A stretch of DNA of 64,000 nt from Legionella taurinensis (GTDB taxonomy: Bacteria > Pseudomonadota > Gammaproteobacteria > Legionellales > Legionellaceae): assembly GCF_900452865.1 (NCBI RefSeq), contig NZ_UGOZ01000001.1:1860001-1924000 (forward strand), written 5' to 3'. The notes under the pieces are model-generated. The model saw only the letters and a list, made by a program, of their open reading frames with translations. It was not told the origin of the DNA and searched no databases. Below, in pieces: positions 51,536 to 60,272 of the stretch. Position 1 is the stretch's first letter, and each line of letters starts with the position of its first letter. Made by a program: the position numbers and the translations under genes.

Positions 51536-52294
51536 ATGCAATCCATGGAATTACTTATTCTTAAGGAGATCAACAGCAATGGAATGGGCATTTGCTTAAG
51601 ACCGAAAGTACACCCCGTAATCACCGTGTCTTTAACAAAGGAAATCCGGCAACTTCAAGACTCAATCGCCGAAAAATATTATCAATCCCCCTGGGAAGGC
51701 TATTTTTATCTGGTCTGGTACCTGGATAACAGCATGAAAACCCCCTGGGTAGGATTTGATTTTAAATTCATTGCTGATGCGTTTAAAAATCACCACGAGT
51801 CCGAAGCCGAAACCTACATTGATCGTATCTTTGATATTATTTTCCTAAATTACATCGGAATGGGCCTGCCGCTTATTAATTGTTCTATTCTCAACAAAGA
51901 CGTCACCAGTCTTTCCAGGGAATTTTTCCTTTTAAACGCCATCTCCTTTGTGCATTGCAAACAGAAAACACAAACGCCGTTCATACCGGTTTCCATTGGT
52001 CAGGAATTTAAGCACCTGACCTTTAAAGAAACCATTTACCAGAACAATCACTGTTTTTATTTTGACTCCCTGCGCTTTGGCACCATGCGGCGGATTATTC
52101 AGTCAATTGACAGGAAACCTCTGACTGATGACGACATTAAAACCATCAAACAGGAGTTTGAGGAGGTGAAAAAAAAGACCATCACCAGGATTTATGACAT
52201 CGCACGCCATCGTCGCGCCCTGTTTTCCTGGCTGGCTAACCGTCAGGCTGCAGCAGGCACGTCGATCCTTTCGCAGGCATTCTCTTTGGATTAA
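51536..52294 (+). CDS. Hypothetical protein upstream of lpxI
   Basis: The protein has 252 aa, no signal peptide and no recognised family. It has aromatic-rich segments (YYQSPWEGYFYLVWYLDNSMKT, IIFLNYIGMGLPLI) and a lysine-rich C-terminal helix (DDDIKTIKQEFEEVKKKTITRIYDIARHRRALF). ATG 51536 follows GGAGG. It lies about 55 bases upstream of lpxI on the same strand, so it could be part of the same unit. Function unknown. Confidence 0.55.
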   Translation: MQSMELLILKEINSNGMGICLRPKVHPVITVSLTKEIRQLQDSIAEKYYQSPWEGYFYLVWYLDNSMKTPWVGFDFKFIADAFKNHHESEAETYIDRIFDIIFLNYIGMGLPLINCSILNKDVTSLSREFFLLNAISFVHCKQKTQTPFIPVSIGQEFKHLTFKETIYQNNHCFYFDSLRFGTMRRIIQSIDRKPLTDDDIKTIKQEFEEVKKKTITRIYDIARHRRALFSWLANRQAAAGTSILSQAFSLD

Positions 52295-52348
52295 AGGGGA
52301 GCAAAACAGTGCCTATCATCAACAAACACAGGTTGTCAGGGGTTGAAC

Positions 52349-53161
52349 ATGTCTGAATTACGACAGCTGGCCTTAATTGCCGGCGAAGGGGATTTACCGG
52401 TTGAAATTGTTAATGCCTGTCAAAAAAAGCACATCGACGTGCTCATTATCAGGGCCTCGGGAGAAAAACAATTTAAATTACCTGCGGCACACCATGCCGT
52501 CAGCCTGGCCAATCTGGGAGAAACCATTCAACAAGTCAAGGAAGCCGGTTTTTTAAACCTTGTTTTCGCCGGAAAAATCGACCATACCTTGCTGTTTGAT
52601 AATTACGGCGGCATGCGTCTTCAGAATTATTTAACCGCGCCGGGTGAAAGCACCAGTTTGGGCGACAACAGTTATTTCGCCGGTCTTGTCCATTTCCTCG
52701 AAGCGCAGGGTTTTCACGTGGTCGGTGTTCAGGAAATCCTTGCCGAAGCCATGACACCGATGGGACTTTTAACTACCGCGCAACCAACGCTTAAATCCCT
52801 CGAGGATGCAAAGCTTGGCGTGAGTATCGCTAAACGAATAGGCGAAATGGACATCGGTCAAGCCCTCGTCATTGAAAACCGCTATGTCCTTGGCGTGGAG
52901 GCCGTGGAGGGAACGGATAATCTCATCAAACGTTGCCGGGAATTTAAGTCACCGCATAAAGAAGGGGTGTTGGTTAAAATTAAAAAAGGCATGCAGGATA
53001 ACCGCATTGATTTGCCCGTAATCGGCGAGACCACGGTACGGCATGTGGCGGAAGCCAATTTGGCCGGAATTGCATTGGAGGCGGGTTGGTCCATACTGAT
53101 TAATAAAGAAGAAACCTTAAAACTGGCCAATCAGGCAGGTATTTTTATAATGGGCTTATAA
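52349..53161 (+). CDS. lpxI: UDP-2,3-diacylglucosamine pyrophosphatase LpxI
   Basis: The protein has 270 aa from ATG 52349, preceded by CAGGGG; a TTG two codons earlier is not used. LpxI-type enzymes cut UDP-2,3-diacylglucosamine to lipid X and UMP in lipid A synthesis, in place of LpxH. Seen: LALIAGEGDLPVEIVNACQ at the N-terminus, GKIDHTLLF, and the DUF1009 C-terminal blocks (GQALVIENRYVLGVEAVEGTDNLIKRCR, VLVKIKKGMQDNRIDLPVIGETTV, AGIALEAGWSILINKEETLKLANQAGIFIMGL), all hallmarks of the family. It acts at the inner membrane face. Followed by an MFS transporter. Confidence 0.92.
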   Translation: MSELRQLALIAGEGDLPVEIVNACQKKHIDVLIIRASGEKQFKLPAAHHAVSLANLGETIQQVKEAGFLNLVFAGKIDHTLLFDNYGGMRLQNYLTAPGESTSLGDNSYFAGLVHFLEAQGFHVVGVQEILAEAMTPMGLLTTAQPTLKSLEDAKLGVSIAKRIGEMDIGQALVIENRYVLGVEAVEGTDNLIKRCREFKSPHKEGVLVKIKKGMQDNRIDLPVIGETTVRHVAEANLAGIALEAGWSILINKEETLKLANQAGIFIMGL

Positions 53162-53180
53162 TTGACTGGATGGGCAGGCG

Positions 53181-54371
53181 ATGCCGAAAACAGCATACAG
53201 GACGTTTTATCTGGCTTATGCCATGCTTTTTCTTATCAGCTTAAGCGCCAGCATTATTCCTCCCCTGGTGGGTCCGCTTTTTCTCAAACAACCTGGCCTT
53301 TTACCCGGCGAAAGCCTTTCCCTGCGTTTAAACGCCTACAGTTTTGCCGTCGGCATTTACGGTATTGGCGCTATTCTTGGCGGTATGCTGTGGGGAATCG
53401 TGTCTGATCAATCCGGTGAAAAGAAAACCTTGTGGTATTGCCTTTCCGGCTCGCTGTTGGCCTGCCTGTTATCGATAATCAGCTTAATCCACGTCAATTA
53501 CTGGCTTTTTTTTACAAGCCGCGCCCTGGATGGGCTGATGTCGGGCAGGCGTGCGGTGATTCTTTCCCTGCTGATGCACACGGAGTATCCCAGACACCAC
53601 CTGTTTCGTGTGGCTGAAATAATCAATGCGCTCGGTCTTTGCCTTGGCCCCTTACTCTGCGGCATTCTGGTGAATTTTAAAGCGCAAGTACCCCTTTATT
53701 ACTACACTTTGCCTTTTTTTCTGATTTTGCTTTTAACACTCATCAATCTGTCATTCCTGCCGGCACTCCCTGTCAAAACCATTCAACGCCGAATTGAAGG
53801 AACCAAAACGCAATGGACGGATTATCTGAACGTCCTTTACATTGAATTCTTTTTAATGCAGGTCGTGTGGGCCCTTTATTATATTGCCGTACTGCCCTTT
53901 GCCATCCTTACCTTTTCCTTTTCAAGCTATGCCATTGGGGTTTTGTTTTCGGTCATGGTGTTGTTGTATATCCTTTTTTTAGCCAGTGCCCAAAAACTTC
54001 TCTACCAGCACATGAGCCTTAAACGGGCTAAAACCCTGGCTATCCTGGTTTTATTCTCAGGCTTTATAAGCCTTGGCCTGTGTCAGGGTAATCTCATTGT
54101 CTTTTTCATTGCCAATTTCTGCATTATTTTTGCTTTTGCGATTTTAAACCCGGCCTATTCCAGCGCGATATCACAAGCCCATACCGCCACGCATCAAGGG
54201 GAGGCCATGGGGCTTTTAACCAGCATCAATGGCATGGCGTCAGCGATTACCGCCTTAACAGCCGGTTCCCTGCTCGCTGTTTCACTGTACCTGCCCTTTC
54301 TGCTTGGCGCCGCGCTGATTGCAGGCATCTATCTAAGCCAACTCATTCGTCAAAAGACAGGCAATGTCTGA
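53181..54371 (+). CDS. MFS transporter
   Basis: The protein has 396 aa with about 12 membrane helices. It opens with YLAYAMLFLISLSASIIPPLVGPLFL and the MFS loop motif GGMLWGIVSDQSGEKKTLW, then LFFTSRALDGLMSGRRAVILSLL. Substrate unknown; drug or sugar efflux is usual for this size. It follows lpxI by 19 bases on the same strand, so the two are probably co-transcribed. The end overlaps the convergent HIT gene by 29 bases. Confidence 0.88.
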   Translation: MPKTAYRTFYLAYAMLFLISLSASIIPPLVGPLFLKQPGLLPGESLSLRLNAYSFAVGIYGIGAILGGMLWGIVSDQSGEKKTLWYCLSGSLLACLLSIISLIHVNYWLFFTSRALDGLMSGRRAVILSLLMHTEYPRHHLFRVAEIINALGLCLGPLLCGILVNFKAQVPLYYYTLPFFLILLLTLINLSFLPALPVKTIQRRIEGTKTQWTDYLNVLYIEFFLMQVVWALYYIAVLPFAILTFSFSSYAIGVLFSVMVLLYILFLASAQKLLYQHMSLKRAKTLAILVLFSGFISLGLCQGNLIVFFIANFCIIFAFAILNPAYSSAISQAHTATHQGEAMGLLTSINGMASAITALTAGSLLAVSLYLPFLLGAALIAGIYLSQLIRQKTGNV

Positions 54372-54777
54372 TTTTATCACGGACTGCAAGGGCATGCGCC
54401 GCATGGTCATACTGGGTGCGTGGCCAGAAAAATCCTTTTAGTCCATCCTGTTTGTTTCGCGGCACAATGTGCACGTGCAGATGGGGGATGCTCTGGCTGA
54501 TGGTATTATTCATGGCAATAAAGCTCCCTGCCGCCCCCATGGCTTTTTCCACCGCCCGGCCCAGTTGTTGCGTCAATAAAAACAAGGGCGTGACAAGGGC
54601 TGGCGGCACCTCATACAGGGTGCGGAAATGGTGCTTTGGCGCAAGCAGGGTGTGTCCCGGGAATAAAGGGCGGTGGTCGAGGAAGGCAATGAAGTCAGAG
54701 TCTTCAAAAACAAGGTACGCTTCTTCTTCGTGGGCGGCAATCAAATCAATGAGACAGGCCTCTTTGCGCTCAGGCAT
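54343..54777 (-). CDS. HIT-family nucleotide hydrolase
   Basis: The protein has 144 aa from ATG 54777, with AAGGAG six bases upstream; the frame extends 17 codons earlier. It has the histidine triad HLHVHIVPR, the conserved FLDHRPLFPGHTLLAPKHH region and a NNTISQSIPHLH lead-in. HIT proteins hydrolyse nucleotide conjugates such as AMP-lysine or diadenosine polyphosphates. It lies just downstream of the CaaX protein on the same strand; the relationship is not known. Confidence 0.9.
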   Translation of the reverse strand: MPERKEACLIDLIAAHEEEAYLVFEDSDFIAFLDHRPLFPGHTLLAPKHHFRTLYEVPPALVTPLFLLTQQLGRAVEKAMGAAGSFIAMNNTISQSIPHLHVHIVPRNKQDGLKGFFWPRTQYDHAAHALAVRDKIRHCLSFDE

Positions 54778-54793
54778 CCTTTTCTCCTTTTCA

Positions 54794-56266
54794 TTACAAG
54801 AGCTTGCAACAGCCTTTCGTCTCTTCAAAAGACACAGGAAGGCTTGCGGAGGGCTCTGATTTTTCCTCAGTCCGTGCTTTTAAAGCGGAAGCATGAAGGC
54901 CTAAGGCACTTAAACTGGCAATGGATTGTTTATCCCGTTCACTCAATACCGCCCGTTCCGGGAGCATGTTTTTGTGGCCAGGCCGGTTTTGCATGTCGGC
55001 ACGGTATTTAGCGATGTGCTCCTTGACGTATTGGGCATTAAAATGCAAACCGAGGGTCATGACGTGTTGAGAGGCGGCTTCAGCAGAGGGAGTTGCCTCA
55101 TGAAGGTTGCCCTCTGCCGCGTCGCGTTCATTGAGTAACTCACTCGCCGCTACCCGATTGCAGCCTTCGACAAGGAACAGAAGTTCATCGAGAAGTCCCG
55201 CCTGCTCGTAAGCGATGATCATCGCGTCGAATCGGGATTGCCTGACCTCAAGGGGCAGGTTTTCATCGTATAAAAAGGCAGGGCTTTTGAATTTTAAAAC
55301 CAACTTAACCGCCGCCTCGTTAAACACCAACTCGCTGACTAATTCCCTTTTTTTAAGCCTGTCTTCCTCGTCACAAGCAAAAGCCCAATTATTGGCGTAG
55401 CGATACACCGTCTGCAAATCGTTAAAGAGGGTTGCATAATGGGGTAAGGGATTCATGATCGCAAGCACCGCTTCCACGAAGGGATGCAGGGTTCGTGACG
55501 GACTTTGAAACGCCTTGGCAGTGGCATCGCCAAACAGTTGATTTGGCGCTAAAGCAGCGTACTTTCCATTCAGCCGCTCCTCCACCGAGTAGCCCCTGAC
55601 CACATGAACCCGGGTTTTGACGTAAGCCTCAAAAAAGGCAATCAGACGCAGCGCCGCCGCGGCGTTATCGAATGGGATTTCATAAAGGACACTGGAGCAG
55701 GTATAGGGCTGTTCCTTCGCCTTGTTTTTTCGATCATACGAGAGCGGGCGTGCCAGGAATTCCCTGTCGGGCAAGGACTTCCTGCTGATTTGATCCCCCG
55801 TCAGGCAAGGCAATGCCTTAAAAAAATAAAAACCGCCAAGATGCATCACCGCCATGTAATTCATTAAACGGGGAAAATACGGTTTCAGGAACAAAAGCTC
55901 GCTCTGGTGAGATGGCATGAGCGCGTGCTCGTCACGAAACATCGTCTCTAACCTGTCCTTCGGCAGCACCCCGTCAATGCGTTCTCCTGTTTTATCGAGC
56001 AGGCTGTAATAAAGCGTGCCATCCAGCATTTTGACCTGGATTTGGTTTTTAGCCAATGCCTGGCCATTCATCGGGCAAAAGCCATACGCTGACGGCGTGG
56101 TGACCTCTTCAATCAATTGACCAAGACCGTTGGTTGCGGCGTTTATTCCATCGAGATTGAGCGTATCCGCATTCTCTTCAAAAAAAATACCCTGAGTACG
56201 AAGGTAGTCAATCCGTATCTCAATGACCTTATTCTCATTGACTTTAACTGATAAATTAATCATCAC
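54794..56266 (-). CDS. Effector-like protein ending in a CaaX prenylation box
   Basis: The protein has 490 aa, no signal peptide and no recognised enzyme domain. The body is mixed alpha/beta to about 200 and helical after (RESRFDAMIIAYEQAGLLDELLFLVEGCNRVAASELLNERDAA). The C-terminus reads KGCCKLL: the last four residues CKLL fit a CaaX box with X = Leu (geranylgeranyl type), and the Cys before it could be palmitoylated. Bacteria lack prenyl transferases, so this motif is meaningful only in a host cell; prenylated Legionella effectors are established. ATG 56266; the upstream M-M pair gives a one-codon start ambiguity. Confidence 0.72.
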   Translation of the reverse strand: MMINLSVKVNENKVIEIRIDYLRTQGIFFEENADTLNLDGINAATNGLGQLIEEVTTPSAYGFCPMNGQALAKNQIQVKMLDGTLYYSLLDKTGERIDGVLPKDRLETMFRDEHALMPSHQSELLFLKPYFPRLMNYMAVMHLGGFYFFKALPCLTGDQISRKSLPDREFLARPLSYDRKNKAKEQPYTCSSVLYEIPFDNAAAALRLIAFFEAYVKTRVHVVRGYSVEERLNGKYAALAPNQLFGDATAKAFQSPSRTLHPFVEAVLAIMNPLPHYATLFNDLQTVYRYANNWAFACDEEDRLKKRELVSELVFNEAAVKLVLKFKSPAFLYDENLPLEVRQSRFDAMIIAYEQAGLLDELLFLVEGCNRVAASELLNERDAAEGNLHEATPSAEAASQHVMTLGLHFNAQYVKEHIAKYRADMQNRPGHKNMLPERAVLSERDKQSIASLSALGLHASALKARTEEKSEPSASLPVSFEETKGCCKLL

Positions 56267-56349
56267 TTTCCTTTTTATGCACGCCGAATTAATCCTTAGA
56301 ATGTCAGGCTAAAAAAATGATATGGAATAACGGGGTTGTCAATGATGAA

Positions 56350-57564
56350 TTAACCTTTGACACACAGAATTTGTTTAAGCGTAAAGAGGACTTCCACGAG
56401 ATCCTGCTGTGACTTCATGACGTCGTCAATGTTTTTATACGCTCGCGGGCTTTCATCCAGGACAGCCTTGTCCTTGCGGCATTCCACATCCTGCGTGGCG
56501 CGCCGATGCTCCGCCAGATTGATTTGCTTTTTAGCCTGGTTTCGGGACATCACCCTGCCCGCGCCATGACTGCAACTGCAATAGCTCTCCTCATTGCCAA
56601 GCCCCCTGACGATAAACGATTTGGCTCCCATGCTGCCTGGGATAATGCCCAGTTCGTCCTTTTTGGCCGACACGGCCCCTTTGCGGGTGATGTAGAGGTT
56701 TTCGTTAAAATGCCTTTCGTTCGACACGTAGTTATGGTGGCAATTGACCGCATACAAATCCGTGGTAATCGGCCTTTGTAACTGGGTTGTAAACACCTGC
56801 GTCAGGATTTGCATCATGATGTCGCGGTTACACCGGGCGTACGTCTGCGCCCAGTTAACCGCAAAAAAATAGTCCTCAAAATGCTGCGTTCCTTCCGACA
56901 GATAAGCCAGATCCTCATCGGGCAGGGTGCCGAGCAGCCGTCCCATTTCGGTTTTGGCCAGTTCAATAAAATACGTGCCGATGCAATTACCCACACCGCG
57001 TGAACCGCTGTGCAGCATCAACCAGACCTGATGACTGTCATCCAGGCAGATTTCAATGAAATGGTTGCCCCCGCCCAAGGTACCCAGGTGATTGACATCA
57101 TTGATCTGGCGTCGTCCTGTTTTTCGATTGAACCCTAAGGCAGGATGACGGTTCAGAATCATCTGATACTCTTTTCGGAGTTTAGTCTGCCATGTCTTAA
57201 GGGCAATGTCTGGAAGTGTCTTATCGGCCCATTTGCCAAATCCAACGGGGATGGCTTTTTCAATGGCATGACGAAGGCTGGATAAATCATCCGGCAATTG
57301 ATGAGCAGTCAGGGTGGTACGCACGGCCATCATGCCACAGCCAATGTCCACGCCGACGGCAGAGGGAATAATGGCATTTTTGGTTGGAATAACCGACCCC
57401 ACTGTCGCCCCTTTACCAAGATGAACATCCGGCATAATGGCGATGTGTTTATGCACAATGTCCAGCGAGGCCAGGTTATTGACCTGCGCCCTGGCCCCGT
57501 CATCAAAGGCGACAAAACGAGTCCATGCCTTGATTTTAGGCGAAATATCAACATAATGAGGCAC
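56350..57564 (-). CDS. rtcB: RtcB-type RNA ligase
   Basis: The protein has 404 aa, starting at GTG 57564 after AAGGA. It joins RNA 2',3'-cyclic phosphate (or 3'-phosphate) ends to 5'-OH ends with GTP and Mn2+. The family blocks are IMPDVHLGKGATVGSVIPT, SAVGVDIGCGMMAVRTTL, MLHSGSRGVGN, VNCHHNYVS and the guanylylated-histidine motif CSCSHGAGRVMSRNQAKKQI. The Cys and His metal ligands are intact. It stands alone; no RtcR regulator or RtcA gene is near. A Fur box lies just upstream of its start. Confidence 0.96.
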   Translation of the reverse strand: MPHYVDISPKIKAWTRFVAFDDGARAQVNNLASLDIVHKHIAIMPDVHLGKGATVGSVIPTKNAIIPSAVGVDIGCGMMAVRTTLTAHQLPDDLSSLRHAIEKAIPVGFGKWADKTLPDIALKTWQTKLRKEYQMILNRHPALGFNRKTGRRQINDVNHLGTLGGGNHFIEICLDDSHQVWLMLHSGSRGVGNCIGTYFIELAKTEMGRLLGTLPDEDLAYLSEGTQHFEDYFFAVNWAQTYARCNRDIMMQILTQVFTTQLQRPITTDLYAVNCHHNYVSNERHFNENLYITRKGAVSAKKDELGIIPGSMGAKSFIVRGLGNEESYCSCSHGAGRVMSRNQAKKQINLAEHRRATQDVECRKDKAVLDESPRAYKNIDDVMKSQQDLVEVLFTLKQILCVKG

Positions 57565-57580
57565 AACGAATCCTTAACAC

Positions 57581-57593
57581 AATGATTATCATT
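57581..57593. promoter_or_regulatory. Fur box between rtcB and MFS gene
   Basis: AATGATTATCATT is a perfect palindrome identical to the 13-base core of the Fur consensus (GATAATGATTATCATTATC); the flanks match at 2 of 6 positions. It lies 17 bases upstream of the rtcB start and about 104 bases upstream of the MFS gene, and it overlaps a possible -35 for the MFS promoter (TATAAA at 57607-57612). Confidence 0.65.
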
Positions 57594-57696
57594 CTTCTTT
57601 TTACAGTATAAATCTTTTTCACAGTGCACGCCCGTTGATTCCTAAAAACGATCAACTGTGTTATTTTTCACGCCTTACCCTTAAGGACAAGGACTT

Positions 57697-58986
57697 ATGA
57701 CAGCATTCACCCTTTCCTCCCAGGAAAAAAAAATCATCCTGCTGGCTTCTCTGGGCGGCGCCCTCGAATTTTATGACTTCATCATTTACGTTATTTTTGC
57801 CCCCATCATCAGCCGGACCTTTTTCCCGGAAACCGATCCACTCGCTTCCTTAATGAGCGTGTACGCCATCTTTGCCATCGGGTATGTGGTTCGTCCCTTA
57901 GGCGGCATTGCGTTCAGCCATTTTGGCGACAAATACGGGCGCAAGAAAACCTTTATTTTTTCAGTGATGCTGATGGCTGTCCCCACCTTTTTAATTGGTC
58001 TGCTGCCGACCTATCAGCAAATGGGCCTTTTAGCCAGTATCCTGCTGATTGCCATGCGCCTGTTGCAGGGGTTATCCATTGGCGGAGAAATTCCCGGTGC
58101 ATTGACTTTTACCTGTGAGCATGTAAATCCCAGACATCGCGCCTTAGCCTGCGGCATTATTTTTTCCTTTCTCAATTTCGGTATTTTTTTAGGCGCCTGC
58201 ATCAGTTTATTATTAAATCACCTGCTGAATGAGCAGCAACTCCAGGCTTTTGGTTGGCGTATTCCTTTTCTCCTCGGCGGCCTCCTCGGTGTTTTCAGTT
58301 TTTATATTCGTCGGCAAATGACGGAAAGCCCCTTGTTCATTGCCTTTCAGCACCATGAAAAAAAGGCCCGCATCCCGTTGGTGGAGGCGATTACCGGCTA
58401 TTGGCCCCAGATTCTCCAAGGCATTGCCTTAACAGCCCTGGGAGCGGTTATGATCAATCTGATTTTTCTCTACATGCCCACTTACTTATCCACTATATTG
58501 GCTTACTCTAAACAACAGGCCAGCGGACTCACTACCGTTAATTTGCTGTTTTATTCCCTGCTTCTGATTTTTACCTGCTGGCTGGCTGACCGTGTCGGGC
58601 GAAAGCCGGTGCTTTTAATTGGCAGCGTCGGGTTCATGCTGTGCGGTTATTCCCTGTTTATTCTTCTTGCTTACCAAACCACGGCAGCACTCCTCACCGC
58701 CCTGTTTATACTGGCCTTATTAAGCAGTTGCATTATGGTTTACCCCAGTTTTCTGGTTGAATTATTCCCAACGTCCGTTCGTTACACCGGCATTGCCATC
58801 GCCTACAACCTGGCCTTTGCCTGTTTCGGCGGCGTCACCCCACTCATTGCCACCTATTTAATCCAACGATCAGGCAATGTCATTGCCCCAAGTTACTACT
58901 TAATCCTGAGCGCGGCCTTATGCACCCTTGCGCTGCTCACTATCCGAAAGCAGGATGCCATTGAATCTGAAACCTGCCCGCACTAG
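57697..58986 (+). CDS. MFS transporter, metabolite:H+ symporter (MHS) family
   Basis: The protein has 429 aa and about 12 helices. It is MHS-like (ProP/KgtP type): LLASLGGALEFYDFIIYVIFAPIISRTFFP at the N-terminus, IGYVVRPLGGIAFSHFGDKYGRKKTFI as the loop 2-3 motif, LLQGLSIGGEIPGALTFTCEHVNPRHRALACG, and LLIFTCWLADRVGRKPVLLIG in the second half. It imports a small organic solute (betaine, proline, dicarboxylate or similar) with H+. It stands behind a Fur box, which hints at iron-linked expression. Substrate unknown. Confidence 0.9.
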   Translation: MTAFTLSSQEKKIILLASLGGALEFYDFIIYVIFAPIISRTFFPETDPLASLMSVYAIFAIGYVVRPLGGIAFSHFGDKYGRKKTFIFSVMLMAVPTFLIGLLPTYQQMGLLASILLIAMRLLQGLSIGGEIPGALTFTCEHVNPRHRALACGIIFSFLNFGIFLGACISLLLNHLLNEQQLQAFGWRIPFLLGGLLGVFSFYIRRQMTESPLFIAFQHHEKKARIPLVEAITGYWPQILQGIALTALGAVMINLIFLYMPTYLSTILAYSKQQASGLTTVNLLFYSLLLIFTCWLADRVGRKPVLLIGSVGFMLCGYSLFILLAYQTTAALLTALFILALLSSCIMVYPSFLVELFPTSVRYTGIAIAYNLAFACFGGVTPLIATYLIQRSGNVIAPSYYLILSAALCTLALLTIRKQDAIESETCPH

Positions 58987-59261
58987 CTTCTGACGGATGC
59001 CCGCCTGCGCGGGCACTGATTGGTTCACTGAATTCTTCGTCACACCAGCCGCTCACTGCCTGACTCATGCCTAACTTTTACTTTAAACACCAACAACACC
59101 ATTTAATAAAGCGCTTGTAAAATCCATGGTCACTGGACCCAACACGGGCAGACCAATGACTTTTACAGCGTATACACAGACTTATCCACAGAATTTGTGG
59201 ATAAGGGCTGGGCTACTGCCCCTGGCCTATACTTACAAACACCCCTTTCAAAAATCCGCTC
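58987..59261. other. Intergenic region with hairpin and DnaA-box palindrome
   Basis: The 275-base gap holds a 7-bp hairpin TGCCCGC-(4)-GCGGGCA at 58998-59015 (a probable end of the MFS transcript), then a stretch with no open frame, then the palindrome described separately at 59182-59204. TATACT at 59228-59233 could be a -10 for the exonuclease gene but has no convincing -35. Confidence 0.6.
59182..59204. promoter_or_regulatory. Two inverted perfect DnaA boxes
   Basis: TTATCCACA (59182-59190) and TGTGGATAA (59196-59204) match the DnaA-box consensus TTATNCACA in opposite orientation, 5 bases apart, 58 bases upstream of the exonuclease start. A plain inverted repeat giving a hairpin would look the same. 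Confidence 0.45.
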
Positions 59262-60269
59262 ATGAACCATTCGACACCCTGGCTGGTTGTTAAAGAAGCG
59301 GGGCTTTATTGTGAACCGGGAGAATTCTACATTGATCCGGTAACCGCGGTCCCTGCTGCGGTCGTTACCCATGCGCATGGCGATCATGCCTGCGCCGGGC
59401 ATGGCGAGGTCTTTGCGCACACCGCCACGCTGCAACTGATGCAGCGTCGTTTTGGCGAGGAAGGAGCCCGTCATTGGCATTCTCTGGCGTATCAACAACC
59501 GCTTTCAGTGAACGCGATTGACCTGTACCTCTTACCCGCCGGCCATATCCTTGGCAGCGCTCAGCTGGTCATGCATTATCAGGGAAGCAAGGTCATTGTT
59601 TCCGGGGATTATAAACGCCGCCCTGATCCGACCTGTGATCCCTTTTTAGTGGAGCACTGCGATGTCTTTATCACGGAAGCCACGTTTGCCCTGCCGGTGT
59701 TTAAACACCCCCCCATTGAAGACGAGCTCCAGAAATTGCTGCGCTCCCTGCGCCTGTTTCCGCACCGCTGCCATCTGGTGGGGGTCTATGTTCTGGGAAA
59801 ATGTCAACGCGTGATTAGAACCTTAAGGCTGATGGGCTACCTGGAGCCCATTTATATCCATGGCAGCCTGCACAAGACCTGTGAATTCTATCAGCAATGC
59901 GGCATCGATCTGGGGGAATTACGCTCAGCGTTTGAGCTCACCAAAGACGAGTCAGCCGGCAAAATAGTGCTTTGCCCTCCCAGTGCCCTCCGCGACCGTT
60001 GGAGCCGACGTTTTGCCAATGTCATGATCGGCATGGCGTCAGGGTGGATGCAAATCAGAGCCCGAGCTAAACAGCAGGGCGTGGAATTGCCATTGATCAT
60101 TTCTGATCATGCCGATTGGCCGGAACTGATTCAAACCCTGTCAGAAGTAAACCCCAATGAGGTATATGTTACCCATGGCCGCGAAGAAGCGCTGATTCAT
60201 TATGCACAGCAACAGGGTTACAAGGCTCAAGCCCTGCATTTACTGGGCTATGACGAACATGAGGATTAG
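59262..60269 (+). CDS. Ligase-associated DNA exonuclease (metallo-beta-lactamase fold)
   Basis: The protein has 335 aa and a metallo-beta-lactamase/beta-CASP fold. The metal motif is THAHGDHA (H37, H39, D41, H42), with later PAGHILGSAQLVMHYQGSKVIVSGDY (second His/Asp pair), and the final VYVTHGREEALIHYAQQQG. This is the COG1236-type exonuclease that travels with an ATP-dependent DNA ligase in bacterial repair operons. It is 3 bases upstream of the ligase gene. No ribosome site is strong at ATG 59262. Confidence 0.9.
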   Translation: MNHSTPWLVVKEAGLYCEPGEFYIDPVTAVPAAVVTHAHGDHACAGHGEVFAHTATLQLMQRRFGEEGARHWHSLAYQQPLSVNAIDLYLLPAGHILGSAQLVMHYQGSKVIVSGDYKRRPDPTCDPFLVEHCDVFITEATFALPVFKHPPIEDELQKLLRSLRLFPHRCHLVGVYVLGKCQRVIRTLRLMGYLEPIYIHGSLHKTCEFYQQCGIDLGELRSAFELTKDESAGKIVLCPPSALRDRWSRRFANVMIGMASGWMQIRARAKQQGVELPLIISDHADWPELIQTLSEVNPNEVYVTHGREEALIHYAQQQGYKAQALHLLGYDEHED

Positions 60270-60272
60270 GCA

